Positions 34,444-42,069 of a stretch of 64,000 nucleotides of DNA are shown piece by piece. Location of the stretch: NCBI RefSeq assembly GCF_001613305.1, contig NZ_BDCC01000012.1, positions 62,001 to 126,000 of the forward strand, in the 5' to 3' direction. The translations under genes and the position numbers were made by a program. The notes beneath the pieces were generated by a model that saw only the letters and a list, made by a program, of their open reading frames with translations, was not told where the DNA came from and did no database searches. The stretch's first letter is position 1. Every line of letters begins with the position of its first letter. The stretch comes from Nocardia vaccinii NBRC 15922. GTDB taxonomy: Bacteria > Actinomycetota > Actinomycetes > Mycobacteriales > Mycobacteriaceae.

Positions 34444-35031
34444 ATGCCGCGCATATCCCCACTGCCGAAACCGGACTGGTCACCGGAGATGGCCGCATTC
34501 GTCGACGGATTCCGCACCTCGGTCATCGGCAACAGACCGACCGAGGAGAACCAGAGCGGAGCCCATCTGCTCGGCACTCTGGCGCGCTATCCCGCACTGG
34601 CCCAGCCGTTTCTGACCTTCAACCGTCATCTGCTCTCGGGCACCTCGCTCACTGCCCGGCAGCGCGAGCTGCTCGTCCTGCGGGTGGCATATCTGCGGCA
34701 TTGTGAGTACGAGTGGGCACAGCACGTCATCCTGGGTGAGCGCGCGGGCCTGACGGCGCAGGAGATCGCCCGCATCGGCACCGCAACCCCGGCTGCCGAA
34801 TGGCAGCCGCTCGAACGAGCGATGCTCGACGCGGTGGACGAACTGCTCGCCGACGGCATCATCGCCGGCTCGACCTGGGCCACATTGTCAGGTGAACTGG
34901 CCGAGCACCAGCTGATAGACCTGGTCTTCACCGTCGGCACCTACGCCATGGTCGCCATGGCCCTGCGCTCCTTCGGCGTCGAGCCGGAGGAAGCGCTGCG
35001 GCAGTATCTACCGAACCAGCAGAAAGGTTAG
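34444..35031 (+). CDS. Carboxymuconolactone decarboxylase/AhpD-like family
   Basis: This 195-residue helical protein has the CMD core LRVAYLRHCEYEWAQH, with Cys and His in the place of the AhpD redox or catalytic site, and AGLTAQEIARI after it. A similar protein is at 57373-57903 (RRCDYEWVHH), and both are in operons with Rieske oxygenases. The family includes decarboxylases and hydroperoxide-reducing proteins, and many paralogues are of unknown function. It ends the long operon; the operator at 35043 follows within 12 bases. Confidence 0.87.
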   Translation: MPRISPLPKPDWSPEMAAFVDGFRTSVIGNRPTEENQSGAHLLGTLARYPALAQPFLTFNRHLLSGTSLTARQRELLVLRVAYLRHCEYEWAQHVILGERAGLTAQEIARIGTATPAAEWQPLERAMLDAVDELLADGIIAGSTWATLSGELAEHQLIDLVFTVGTYAMVAMALRSFGVEPEEALRQYLPNQQKG

Positions 35032-35042
35032 TATCCATTTAG

Positions 35043-35057
35043 GAGAATGTTATTCTC
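35043..35057. promoter_or_regulatory. Operator GAGAAT-GTT-ATTCTC
   Basis: This perfect 6+3+6 inverted repeat lies just downstream of the CMD-like gene and upstream of the thioesterase transcription unit. It belongs to the RAGAAT-N3-ATTCTY set. A strong GAGAGGAG ribosome-binding site begins four bases after it, so the operator overlaps or sits immediately before the transcript leader. Confidence 0.7.
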
Positions 35058-35072
35058 TCCGAGAGGAGCGAC

Positions 35073-35189
35073 ATGCGACGGCCTACGCGATCAGCCCGCG
35101 ACAGGCGCGGCTGCCCGTTCACCGCGCCGACATCTCAGCGCCCGATCCACGCCGTGACGAGCGAGGCCGGTGACTGCCATGACTGTTGA
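35073..35189 (+). CDS. Possible 38-residue leader peptide
   Basis: An ATG at 35073 has an ideal GAGAGGAG site four bases upstream. The frame runs 38 codons and ends at a TGA (35187) that overlaps the start of the thioesterase gene in another frame. The peptide is Arg- and Cys-rich (ending in DCHDC) and matches nothing I know. It may couple translation or regulate the next gene, or be a chance frame with a good site. Confidence 0.4.
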   Translation: MRRPTRSARDRRGCPFTAPTSQRPIHAVTSEAGDCHDC

Positions 35190-36078
35190 GTCCCGTCCCG
35201 GCGCAACCGAGCCCGAGGCCCCCGCGTGGTCCCAGGCCGAGCTCCTACGCCTGATGAACGTCGAACCGCAAGGCGCGGGCCGGTATCTGGCGCCCGCGCA
35301 CGGACCCACGATCCGAAATGTGGTGGAGGCCGGGCAGATGCTCGGCAGCGCGGTGGTGGCTGCGGCGAAAGAGGTTTCGCGACAACGGGTTACCTCGGTC
35401 TCGATGATCTTCTCCCGGGTAGCGCAGCACACCGAGCCGATGGCGGTGGAGGTCGATATGCTCCGTTCCGGGCGCACGCTCGGCACCGGGCAGATCCATA
35501 TCCGCCAGCACGATTCGCTGTGCTGTGCGGGCATCGCCCTGCTCGACGCGACCGCGCCCGATCTGGTGCGTTCGGCCGCCCCGATGCCGCGGGTGGACCC
35601 GCCCGATGGCCTGCGGTCGATGGACATACCGGGGACCGAGGTCGCGGGCCGCGACATCCGCGTGGTGGACGATGCCTACGATCCGGACCCCGATCGGATC
35701 GGCCCGCCGGAGTTGTTCGTGTGGACGCGATTTCGCGACGCACCCGACCACGACTACCTGCACGCCGCGCTGCTGACCCAGTCCACCACGCACTGGACGG
35801 TCGCCGCCGCCCTGCGCCCGCACGCGGGATTCGGCGAGGCCATGGCCCATCGGAGCATATCCACCGGAATCACCATGGCCACCATCACCTTTCACGACGA
35901 TGCCGATGTCTCCCAGTGGCTCCTCTACGCCACCCGCATCAGCTATGCCGGACGCGGCCACGCCCAGAGCGAGGGGCAGATCTTCACCCGGGACGGCCGC
36001 CTCGTCGCCTCGTACGGCGTCCATGCCATGGTGCGCGCCTTCCCGCCACGCGGCAGTTCCACCGGCGAATTGCTGTAA
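35179..36078 (+). CDS. Acyl-CoA thioesterase-like double-hotdog protein
   Basis: This protein of about 299 residues has the TesB/acyl-CoA-thioesterase II plan: an N-terminal hotdog with GQMLGSAVVAAAKEV, and a C-terminal half containing SISTGITMATITFHDDADVSQWLLYATRISYAGRG. The C-terminal half keeps the family trait in which a His-Asp stretch precedes the DVSQWLL motif. It would hydrolyse acyl-CoA esters. The ATG at 35179 is preceded by an in-frame GTG at 35170. It is convergent with the phoU-like gene, with a strong terminator between. Confidence 0.85.
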   Translation: MTVESRPGATEPEAPAWSQAELLRLMNVEPQGAGRYLAPAHGPTIRNVVEAGQMLGSAVVAAAKEVSRQRVTSVSMIFSRVAQHTEPMAVEVDMLRSGRTLGTGQIHIRQHDSLCCAGIALLDATAPDLVRSAAPMPRVDPPDGLRSMDIPGTEVAGRDIRVVDDAYDPDPDRIGPPELFVWTRFRDAPDHDYLHAALLTQSTTHWTVAAALRPHAGFGEAMAHRSISTGITMATITFHDDADVSQWLLYATRISYAGRGHAQSEGQIFTRDGRLVASYGVHAMVRAFPPRGSSTGELL

Positions 36079-36125
36079 AGTCCTGGGCCGCGGCAACACC
36101 GGTGAGCCGCACCCTGAAACTCATC

Positions 36126-36155
36126 GGCCCCGATGACGGTTCCGTCATCGGGGCC
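36126..36155. terminator. Strong bidirectional hairpin terminator
   Basis: A perfect 14-bp stem (GGCCCCGATGACGG and its complement) has a two-base TT loop. It lies between convergent genes, 48 bases after the thioesterase stop and 36 bases before the end of the phoU-like gene. It should end both transcripts. Confidence 0.75.
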
Positions 36156-36190
36156 CGGGGAAACGGGGAAGGCGTGGGTTCGGGTCTGCG

Positions 36191-36847
36191 CTACTCGGCC
36201 GCCTCCAACGACAGCGGCGTGCCGGTGTGGAAGAAATTGATCAGCCCGCCGATCCGCACGCAATGCTCGGCGCAGCGCTTGTAGTGGTGGATCAACAGCG
36301 CCAGATCCATCGCCACGGCGTGACCGTGCGGCCATTCCGGCGCCGAGACCCGGGCCAGCACCTCGGCACGCAGTTCGGCCAGCTCCGGATCGGGCGGAAC
36401 GAGAGCGTCCCCCTTGCCCGGAGACGCGGCGATGGCCGCATTGGTCGCCGCGATCAGGTCGGCGGTCGCGCGGCCGATCGCCGTGAGCTGTTCGGCCACC
36501 TCCGGCGGCGCCAGCGGTTCCGGGAAGTACCGCACCGCCATCTCGGCGATACCGCTGATCAGTGAGCCGATCCTGGACAGATCGTCGGTGATCCGGATGG
36601 CGCTGACCACTTGACGTAGGTCGCGAGCGACCGGCGCTTCCAGTGCGAGCAGAATGACGGCCCGATTCTCGCAGGCCGCATATCCGGTCTGAAGTTCTTC
36701 ATCGGCCGCAAGGGCCTCGTACGCGGCGGTCAGGTCGGCCCGAGCCAACCCCACCGCGGCTCGTTCGGATGCCAGGGATGCCAACTCCGCGAGCCTCCCG
36801 AGCTCCTCGCTGAGCGCCGCGAGTTCTGCGGCGAATTTAGTTCGCAC
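36191..36847 (-). CDS. phoU: PhoU-family phosphate regulator
   Basis: This 218-residue all-helical protein has the two-repeat PhoU plan. Each repeat contains an acidic metal-binding region: RQVVSAIRITDDLSRIG in the first repeat (near residue 75-95) and the C-terminal LLIHHYKRCAEHCVRIG in the second. PhoU proteins control phosphate uptake with the Pst system. The GTG at 36847 is chosen because the protein then starts at the normal MRTKFAAELAAL-type N-terminus; the upstream frame is only a GC-rich extension. No pst or phoPR genes are in the window. Confidence 0.87.
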   Translation of the reverse strand: MRTKFAAELAALSEELGRLAELASLASERAAVGLARADLTAAYEALAADEELQTGYAACENRAVILLALEAPVARDLRQVVSAIRITDDLSRIGSLISGIAEMAVRYFPEPLAPPEVAEQLTAIGRATADLIAATNAAIAASPGKGDALVPPDPELAELRAEVLARVSAPEWPHGHAVAMDLALLIHHYKRCAEHCVRIGGLINFFHTGTPLSLEAAE

Positions 36848-37235
36848 GCCGTAATCTTCGCTGTTTCCCCCCGCATATGCACAACTTCCACGAAACCATC
36901 CGCTCGGTCCGTTCGGTTTCCGGTATAAGCGCCTCGGATTCCCACCACGTAGCTGTCCGCTACCAGCGTCGTAGCGTCGTTCCGGAAGGTGAAGCGCGCT
37001 ACGGACATCGGTCACGATGAAGCTCGGCCGGGCATCGAGGCGGCTCGGCGGTCGTTTGCGGATCCTCTGGGCGCCAAGACTTTCGAATGATTCTCGCGGG
37101 AGACGGCGCGGCTGTCCGATGCCGAGGCGCCGCGCACCCGCTCGCGGCCCGACGCCGACCGGGCAGCCTGGCCGGGGTATCGGCGCAAGTTCCGGCGGCC
37201 GGGCCGGCTCTGGCGCACTCGGTCCGGCCAAGGTA
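36848..37235. other. Divergent intergenic region phoU-cysQ
   Basis: This 388-base space separates divergent phoU-like and cysQ genes and must contain both promoters. The part near phoU is relatively AT-rich (around 36850-36990), which fits a promoter. No recognised Pho-box, RNA gene or repeat is apparent. Open frames here are GC-driven extensions of the flanking genes. Confidence 0.45.
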
Positions 37236-37964
37236 ATGATGACTGGCATGGATGATCACAGTGTGGCTGCGCAGTTGGCGGCCGAGGCCGGTGAGTTACT
37301 GCTCGAAATCCGGCACGAGGGCGGCGCGGCCGGGGATCGGAAGTCGAACGAGTTGCTGTTGCGGCGGCTGGCCGAATTGCGGCCGGACGACGCCGTCCTG
37401 TCCGAGGAGAGCACGGACAACCCGATCCGGCTCGAACGCGAGCGCGTGTGGATCATCGACCCCCTGGACGGCACCCGCGAATACGGCCAGCCACCCCGCA
37501 CGGACTGGGCCGTACACGTGGCCCTGGCCGTCGACGGCGTCGCCGCCCTGGGCGCGGTGGCGCTCCCGGCTTCCGGCCTCGTCCTGCACACCGGAGAACC
37601 CCCGGTCCTGCCCCCTGCCACGGCCGGCCCGATCCGCATCGTGGTCTCCCGAACCCGCCCACCGGCCTGCGTCCACCTCCTGGTGAGACATCTCGACGCC
37701 ACCACCCTGCCGATGGGTTCGGCCGGCGCGAAAGCCATGGCCGTGGTGCGCGGCGAAGCCGATATCTACGCGCACTCCGGCGGCCAGTACGAGTGGGACT
37801 CCTGCGCACCGGTGGCGGTGGCAGCCTCCGCGGGCCTGCACGTGTCCCGCCTCGACGGCTCACCCCTGCGCTACAACCGCCGCGACCCCTACCTGCCCGA
37901 CCTGCTCATCTGCCGCCCGGAACTGGCCGAAGCCGCACTCGGCGTACTTCGCGCGGCATCCTGA
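37236..37964 (+). CDS. cysQ: 3'(2'),5'-bisphosphate nucleotidase CysQ
   Basis: This 242-residue inositol-monophosphatase-fold enzyme has the metal-binding SEES, DPLDGTREY and WDSCAP motifs and a C-terminal DGSPLRYNRRDPYLPDLLICR stretch. That stretch closely matches what I recall of mycobacterial CysQ (Rv2131c). The enzyme removes the 3'-phosphate from PAP and PAPS in sulfur assimilation. Start choice lies among ATGs at 37236, 37239 and 37248; AAGG precedes the first two. The gene, with phoU, forms a small housekeeping island inside the catabolic region. Confidence 0.92.
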   Translation: MMTGMDDHSVAAQLAAEAGELLLEIRHEGGAAGDRKSNELLLRRLAELRPDDAVLSEESTDNPIRLERERVWIIDPLDGTREYGQPPRTDWAVHVALAVDGVAALGAVALPASGLVLHTGEPPVLPPATAGPIRIVVSRTRPPACVHLLVRHLDATTLPMGSAGAKAMAVVRGEADIYAHSGGQYEWDSCAPVAVAASAGLHVSRLDGSPLRYNRRDPYLPDLLICRPELAEAALGVLRAAS

Positions 37965-37998
37965 GCGTCCCGCCGCGACGGCACCGAGCAGCTTTCCT

Positions 37999-38020
37999 TG
38001 CAATCCTTGTAGGCATTGCA
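37999..38020. promoter_or_regulatory. Inverted repeat TGCAAT-N10-ATTGCA
   Basis: Perfect 6-bp arms flank a 10-base centre that itself resembles a broken ATCCT/AGG palindrome. It lies 14 bases upstream of the RAGAAT-type operator of the amidohydrolase gene. It may be a second regulator's site, perhaps a weak GntR-type site. Confidence 0.4.
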
Positions 38021-38033
38021 CCCTCCCTCTCGT

Positions 38034-38048
38034 GAGAATAAAATTCTC
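38034..38048. promoter_or_regulatory. Operator GAGAAT-AAA-ATTCTC
   Basis: This perfect 6+3+6 inverted repeat is 22 bases upstream of the amidohydrolase ATG and would overlap the promoter or transcript start. It is one of the RAGAAT-N3-ATTCTY sites shared with the TetR gene. Confidence 0.72.
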
Positions 38049-38070
38049 CTAAAACGTGAAGGAGACTTAC

Positions 38071-39246
38071 ATGCCCAAGCGGGACCTGCCATATCCCCTG
38101 TTCGATGCCGACAACCACCTCTACGAGACCAAGGAGGCGCTGACCAAGTTCCTCCCGAAGCAGTACCAGGACGCGGTCAAGTACGTGGAGGTGGACGGCC
38201 GCACCAAGATCGCGATCCTCGGCCAGATCAGCGAGTACATCCCCAATCCGACCTTCGACGTGGTCGCCGCGCCCGGGGCCATGGAGGACTACTTCAAGAA
38301 CGGCAATCCCGAGGGCAAGAGCATGCGGGAGATCTTCGGCAAGCCGATCCGCTCCACCGATGCCTTCCGCGATCCGGTCGCGCGCCTGAAGGTGATGGAC
38401 GAGTTGCAGATCGATCGAGCGCTGATGTTCCCGACACTGGCCAGCCTCGTCGAGGAGCGCATGAAGGCGGACCCGGAGCTCATCCACGCGGTCATCCACT
38501 CGCTCAATCAGTGGCTCTACGAAACCTGGTCGTTCAATCACAAGGACCGGATCTTCACCGTGCCGGTGATCAGCCTGCCGATCGTGGAGAAGGCCATCGC
38601 CGAACTGGAATGGGTCGTCGAGCGCGGCGCGAAGGCGATCCTGGTCCGCCCCGCGCCGGTGCCCGGTTTCCGCGGGCCGCGCTCGTTCGCGGTGCCGGAG
38701 TTCGACCCGTTCTGGAAGCGCGTGGTCGAACTCGACGTACTGGTCACCATGCACTCCTCGGACAGCGGCTACGCCCGCTACGCCTCGGAATGGGATGGGA
38801 CGCAACGCGAGATGCTGCCCTTCGTCACCAACACCTTCAAGATGGTCAACGCCTGGCAGCCGATCCGCGACGCGATGGCGTCGTGGGTGTGCCACGGCGC
38901 GCTGTACCGGTTCCCGGAACTGAAGATCGCGGTCATCGAGAACGGCGCCGCCTGGCTGCCGGGCCTGCTGGACGATCTCGCCTCGATCTACAAGAAGGCC
39001 CCCGAGGGCTTCCCCAGCGACCCGGTCGAGATGATAAAGAACATCTACGTCAGCCCGTTCTGGGAAGAGGACCTGATCGAGCTGTCCGGCCTCATCGGCG
39101 CGGACCACGTCCTGTTCGGCTCGGACTACCCGCATCCGGAGGGCCTGGCCGAACCAGCCCGCTACGTCGACGAGATCAAGGACCTCTCGATCGAGGACCA
39201 GTCGAAGATCATGGGCGGCAACCTCGCCCGGCTGCTGAACGTCTGA
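38071..39246 (+). CDS. Amidohydrolase family protein (ACMSD-like TIM barrel)
   Basis: This 391-residue metal-dependent hydrolase begins with the family pattern FDADNHLYE, where the usual HxH is reduced to DxDNH, and ends with the GSDYPHPEG motif that supplies the metal-binding Asp. The amidohydrolase_2 family includes decarboxylases such as ACMSD and 5-carboxyvanillate decarboxylase, as well as hydrolases. The ATG has an ideal AAGGAG six bases upstream and follows an operator. It is transcribed alone, ended by a strong hairpin. The substrate is unknown. Confidence 0.87.
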   Translation: MPKRDLPYPLFDADNHLYETKEALTKFLPKQYQDAVKYVEVDGRTKIAILGQISEYIPNPTFDVVAAPGAMEDYFKNGNPEGKSMREIFGKPIRSTDAFRDPVARLKVMDELQIDRALMFPTLASLVEERMKADPELIHAVIHSLNQWLYETWSFNHKDRIFTVPVISLPIVEKAIAELEWVVERGAKAILVRPAPVPGFRGPRSFAVPEFDPFWKRVVELDVLVTMHSSDSGYARYASEWDGTQREMLPFVTNTFKMVNAWQPIRDAMASWVCHGALYRFPELKIAVIENGAAWLPGLLDDLASIYKKAPEGFPSDPVEMIKNIYVSPFWEEDLIELSGLIGADHVLFGSDYPHPEGLAEPARYVDEIKDLSIEDQSKIMGGNLARLLNV

Positions 39247-39267
39247 CCGGCACCCGGAACGGCGGAC

Positions 39268-39300
39268 CTTCGCCCCCGGCGCGAATCGCCGGGGGCGAAG
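39268..39300. terminator. Strong hairpin terminator
   Basis: A perfect 14-bp stem (CTTCGCCCCCGGCG and its complement) with a 5-base loop lies 22 bases after the amidohydrolase stop and before the convergent SDR gene. It should end transcription in both directions. Confidence 0.75.
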
Positions 39301-39345
39301 CCGATGCCGGGCTGGATCACGAATACCACGGCAGTGCAGCAGCAT

Positions 39346-40185
39346 TCAGCCGACAGCTCGCCCGGCCCCGCGCACCGCTGCGAGCACACCGCCGTCGACC
39401 AGCAGGTCCGCTCCGGTCATGAAGCTCGCCCGATCCGACAGAGCGAAGGCCACGACGTCAGCCACCTCGTCGGCGAGACCGGTGCGGCCCAACGGAGTTC
39501 GCTCGATCAGCGCCGCCATGCTCGCGTGCTCGGCCGCCTCCTGGCGCCCCTGCGGGGTATCGATCAGGCCCGGCGAGACCGAGCAGATGCGCGCTCCGGC
39601 CGGACCCAGGCGCACCGCTTCCCGCTGCACGAAACGATGCACGCCGCGTTTGGCCCAGCCGTAGGCGACGCCCGGAATCTCCACCGCGGGCCCCAACACC
39701 TCGTGCAACCGGTCGAGGAAGCGCGGCTCGAGCGGATCGTCCAGGATCGCGAGGGCGGCGGGGTCCGGTGTCGTGGGATCCAGCAGCGGGGCCATCGAGG
39801 CGAAACAGACTGTGGCAGTGCCGGATACCGCCAGTGGCCGCAGGGTCCGCGCGAGCAGCGCGGTGCCGATGAGATCGACGGTGAAGATGCGTCGCCAATC
39901 CGCCATGGTCGGGGAGATTCCCGCGGCATGGGCGACCGCGCGCAACTCGCCGAGATCACCCGCCCGCGCGGCCAAATGCGCCAGCCCCTCGGCATCGGTG
40001 ACGTCCAGCTCGACCGCTTCCACCGTGACGCTGGGGTTTTCGGCCGCCAGCACGTCCCGGGCGGCATTCGCCGTGGCCGCGTCCCGGTCGACCAGCAGCA
40101 GCGCGCCGACCATTCCGGCCACCCGCTGCGCGCAGGCATATCCCATGCCGCGACCGGCGCCGGTCACGATCCCCACGGCGGTCAT
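39346..40185 (-). CDS. SDR family oxidoreductase
   Basis: This 279-residue SDR starts at once with the TGAGRGMG loop and has the YGWAK active site. The central part has an unusual acidic loop (LDPTTPDPAALAILDDPLEPRF) that is longer than in most SDRs. It overlaps the VOC gene by four bases, so the pair is one leftward transcription unit. The promoter region is shared with the dehydrogenase operon and contains two operator sites. Its substrate is unknown. Confidence 0.86.
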   Translation of the reverse strand: MTAVGIVTGAGRGMGYACAQRVAGMVGALLLVDRDAATANAARDVLAAENPSVTVEAVELDVTDAEGLAHLAARAGDLGELRAVAHAAGISPTMADWRRIFTVDLIGTALLARTLRPLAVSGTATVCFASMAPLLDPTTPDPAALAILDDPLEPRFLDRLHEVLGPAVEIPGVAYGWAKRGVHRFVQREAVRLGPAGARICSVSPGLIDTPQGRQEAAEHASMAALIERTPLGRTGLADEVADVVAFALSDRASFMTGADLLVDGGVLAAVRGAGRAVG

Positions 40186-40667
40186 GCGACACCACCCGAC
40201 GCCTCCGGCGCGGCCCAGCAGCGCGAAAGCCCCGATTCGGCGGCGCGATCCACCAGCTCCACCCGGAAACCGTCGGCGCTGCGCAGAAATGCGAAGAACA
40301 GCCCGCCCTCCGCGCCGGGGCGGGTGGCCTCGGCCAGATAGCCGTGCCGCAGCAATGCCTCGGTGTCGGCGGCGACATCGTCGGACCAGAAGCCGATGTG
40401 GTGCACCCCGGCCTCCCCCGCCGGATCCCACAGCGTGTCCGCCACGCTGCGCACGACTTCCAGACGCGGAACCGTGACCGAGTACACGCACCGCAGATCC
40501 AGGTCCACGGCCTTGCCGTCGGGCAGATCCACCGTGACGGGGCCGCCGACCTCCGGCCCCCACTCGTAGCCGAACACCTCGGTCAGGCGCGTCACGGTGA
40601 CGTCGAAATCCGCCGCCACTATGCCGATGTGGAATTGATCACCAGGCTCAAGAATTGCATTCTTCAT
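40182..40667 (-). CDS. VOC family (glyoxalase/methylmalonyl-CoA epimerase-like) protein
   Basis: This 161-residue protein has the paired beta-alpha-beta VOC modules; the start of the second carries the metal ligand in GVHHIGFWSDD and another acidic position near the C-terminus (GFRVELVD). Members include glyoxalase I, epimerases and extradiol dioxygenases. The methylmalonyl-CoA-epimerase-like HHIGF pattern suggests epimerisation or isomerisation of a CoA ester. One of the two operators (40650-40664) overlaps its first codons, so it is directly exposed to regulation. Confidence 0.85.
   Translation of the reverse strand: MKNAILEPGDQFHIGIVAADFDVTVTRLTEVFGYEWGPEVGGPVTVDLPDGKAVDLDLRCVYSVTVPRLEVVRSVADTLWDPAGEAGVHHIGFWSDDVAADTEALLRHGYLAEATRPGAEGGLFFAFLRSADGFRVELVDRAAESGLSRCWAAPEASGGVA
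40650..40664. promoter_or_regulatory. Operator AAGAAT-TGC-ATTCTT
   Basis: This perfect 6+3+6 inverted repeat overlaps the first codons of the leftward VOC gene. Its centre lies 21 bp, two helical turns, from the centre of the next site. Two dimers would therefore bind on the same face of the DNA. Confidence 0.65.
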
Positions 40668-40670
40668 CAC

Positions 40671-40685
40671 GAGAAGGATATTCTC
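40671..40685. promoter_or_regulatory. Operator GAGAAG-GAT-ATTCTC
   Basis: This site matches the RAGAAT-N3-ATTCTY consensus with one mismatch in the left half. It sits between the divergent VOC and dehydrogenase genes, 22 bases upstream of the dehydrogenase ATG. Together with 40650-40664 it forms a tandem operator. Confidence 0.68.
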
Positions 40686-40706
40686 ACCTCTGAGAGAGGA
40701 GGCGCA

Positions 40707-42008
40707 ATGGCATGGGATTTCGAGACGGACCCCGAGTACCAGCGCAAGCTCGACTGGGCCGATGAGTTCGTCCGCGAGGAGGTCGAGCCGCTCGATCTGG
40801 TCTGGGAGCACGAGCAGTTCGTACCGCTGGACGGGCCACGCCGCGCGGCGATCGAGCCGCTCAAGAAGCAGGTGCGCGAACAGGGATTGTGGGCCACACA
40901 CCTGGGCCCGGACCTGGGCGGACAGGGTTACGGACAACTGAAGTTGGCGCTGCTCAACGAGATTCTGGGTCGCTCGTCCTGGGCGCCGATCGTCTTCGGC
41001 TGCCAGGCCCCGGACACCGGTAACGCCGAGATCATCGCCCACTACGGCACCCCCGAGCAGAAGCGGCGCTATCTGCAACCGCTGCTGGACGGCGAACTGT
41101 TCTCCAGCTATTCGATGACCGAACCGCAGGCCGGCGCCGACCCGACCCGCTTCGAAACCCGCGCCACGCGCGACGGCGACGACTGGATCATCAACGGCTG
41201 GAAGTTTTTCTCCTCCAACGCGAAAACCGCGGCCTTCCTGATCGTCATGGCCGTGACGAATCCGGATGTCAGTCCGTACCAGGGCATGTCGATGTTCCTG
41301 GTGCCCACCGGCACCCCCGGCATCGATATCGTGCGCAACGTCGGACTGTACGGCGAACCGTTGGACGGCGGCTCACACGCGCTCATCCACTACGACAACG
41401 TCCGGGTGCCCGCCGAAGCACTGCTCGGCGGCGAGGGCCAGGCCTTCGTCATCGCGCAGACCCGCCTCGGCGGCGGCCGGATCCACCACGCGATGCGCAC
41501 GATCGGCTTGGCGCAGCAGGCGCTGGACATGATGTGCGAGCGCGCCCTGAGCCGCGAGACCGCCGGAAGTCGTCTGGCCGACAAACAATTCGTGCAGGGC
41601 TACATCGCCGACTCCTACGCGCAGCTGGCCCAGTTCCGGCTGTTCGTGCTGCACACCGCGTGGAAGATCGACAAGTACAACGACTACAAGAAGGTCCGCA
41701 AGGACATCGCCACCGCGAAGATCATCATGCCGACGGTGCTGCACGACATCGCCTGGCGCGCGATGCAGGTCCACGGCGCGCTCGGCACCACCAACGAGAT
41801 GCCGTTCTTCCGGATGATCCACGGCGCGGGCGTGATGGGTCTGGCCGACGGCCCGACCGAGGTGCACAAGGGCACGGTCGCCAAACAGGTACTGCGCGAT
41901 TACGAACCGACCGACGGCATGTGGCCCACCCAGTGGATTCCCGCGAAACAGCAGGCCGCGCGGGAGAAATTCGCCGAGTACCTGGAGCACGAGGCAGGCA
42001 ACCTGTGA
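40707..42008 (+). CDS. Acyl-CoA dehydrogenase, ACAD10/11-like
   Basis: This 433-residue dehydrogenase has YSMTEPQAGADPTRF and NGWKFFSSNAKTAAF for FAD/substrate binding and the late motif MGLADGPTEVHKGTVAKQVL. Those features are typical of ACAD10/ACAD11-type proteins rather than beta-oxidation dehydrogenases. It has a strong GAGAGGAGG site and a tandem operator upstream. An APH-type kinase gene follows 61 bases downstream. In ACAD11 these two activities are fused and together convert 4-hydroxyacyl-CoA into 2-enoyl-CoA through a phosphate ester. The same may apply here. Confidence 0.87.
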   Translation: MAWDFETDPEYQRKLDWADEFVREEVEPLDLVWEHEQFVPLDGPRRAAIEPLKKQVREQGLWATHLGPDLGGQGYGQLKLALLNEILGRSSWAPIVFGCQAPDTGNAEIIAHYGTPEQKRRYLQPLLDGELFSSYSMTEPQAGADPTRFETRATRDGDDWIINGWKFFSSNAKTAAFLIVMAVTNPDVSPYQGMSMFLVPTGTPGIDIVRNVGLYGEPLDGGSHALIHYDNVRVPAEALLGGEGQAFVIAQTRLGGGRIHHAMRTIGLAQQALDMMCERALSRETAGSRLADKQFVQGYIADSYAQLAQFRLFVLHTAWKIDKYNDYKKVRKDIATAKIIMPTVLHDIAWRAMQVHGALGTTNEMPFFRMIHGAGVMGLADGPTEVHKGTVAKQVLRDYEPTDGMWPTQWIPAKQQAAREKFAEYLEHEAGNL

Positions 42009-42069
42009 GCATCGAAAACGGTTCTCACACAACGCGAATCGAGCCCACTCGAATGGAAGCAGGGCAATT

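Noticed and set aside
37017..37235. N-terminal extension of CysQ
   Set aside because: The extra residues are Arg/Gly/Pro-rich and outside the family, and a normal CysQ start lies at 37236-37248.
36848..37249. N-terminal extension of the PhoU-like protein
   Set aside because: PhoU proteins are about 220 residues; the GTG at 36847 gives that length and the expected N-terminus.
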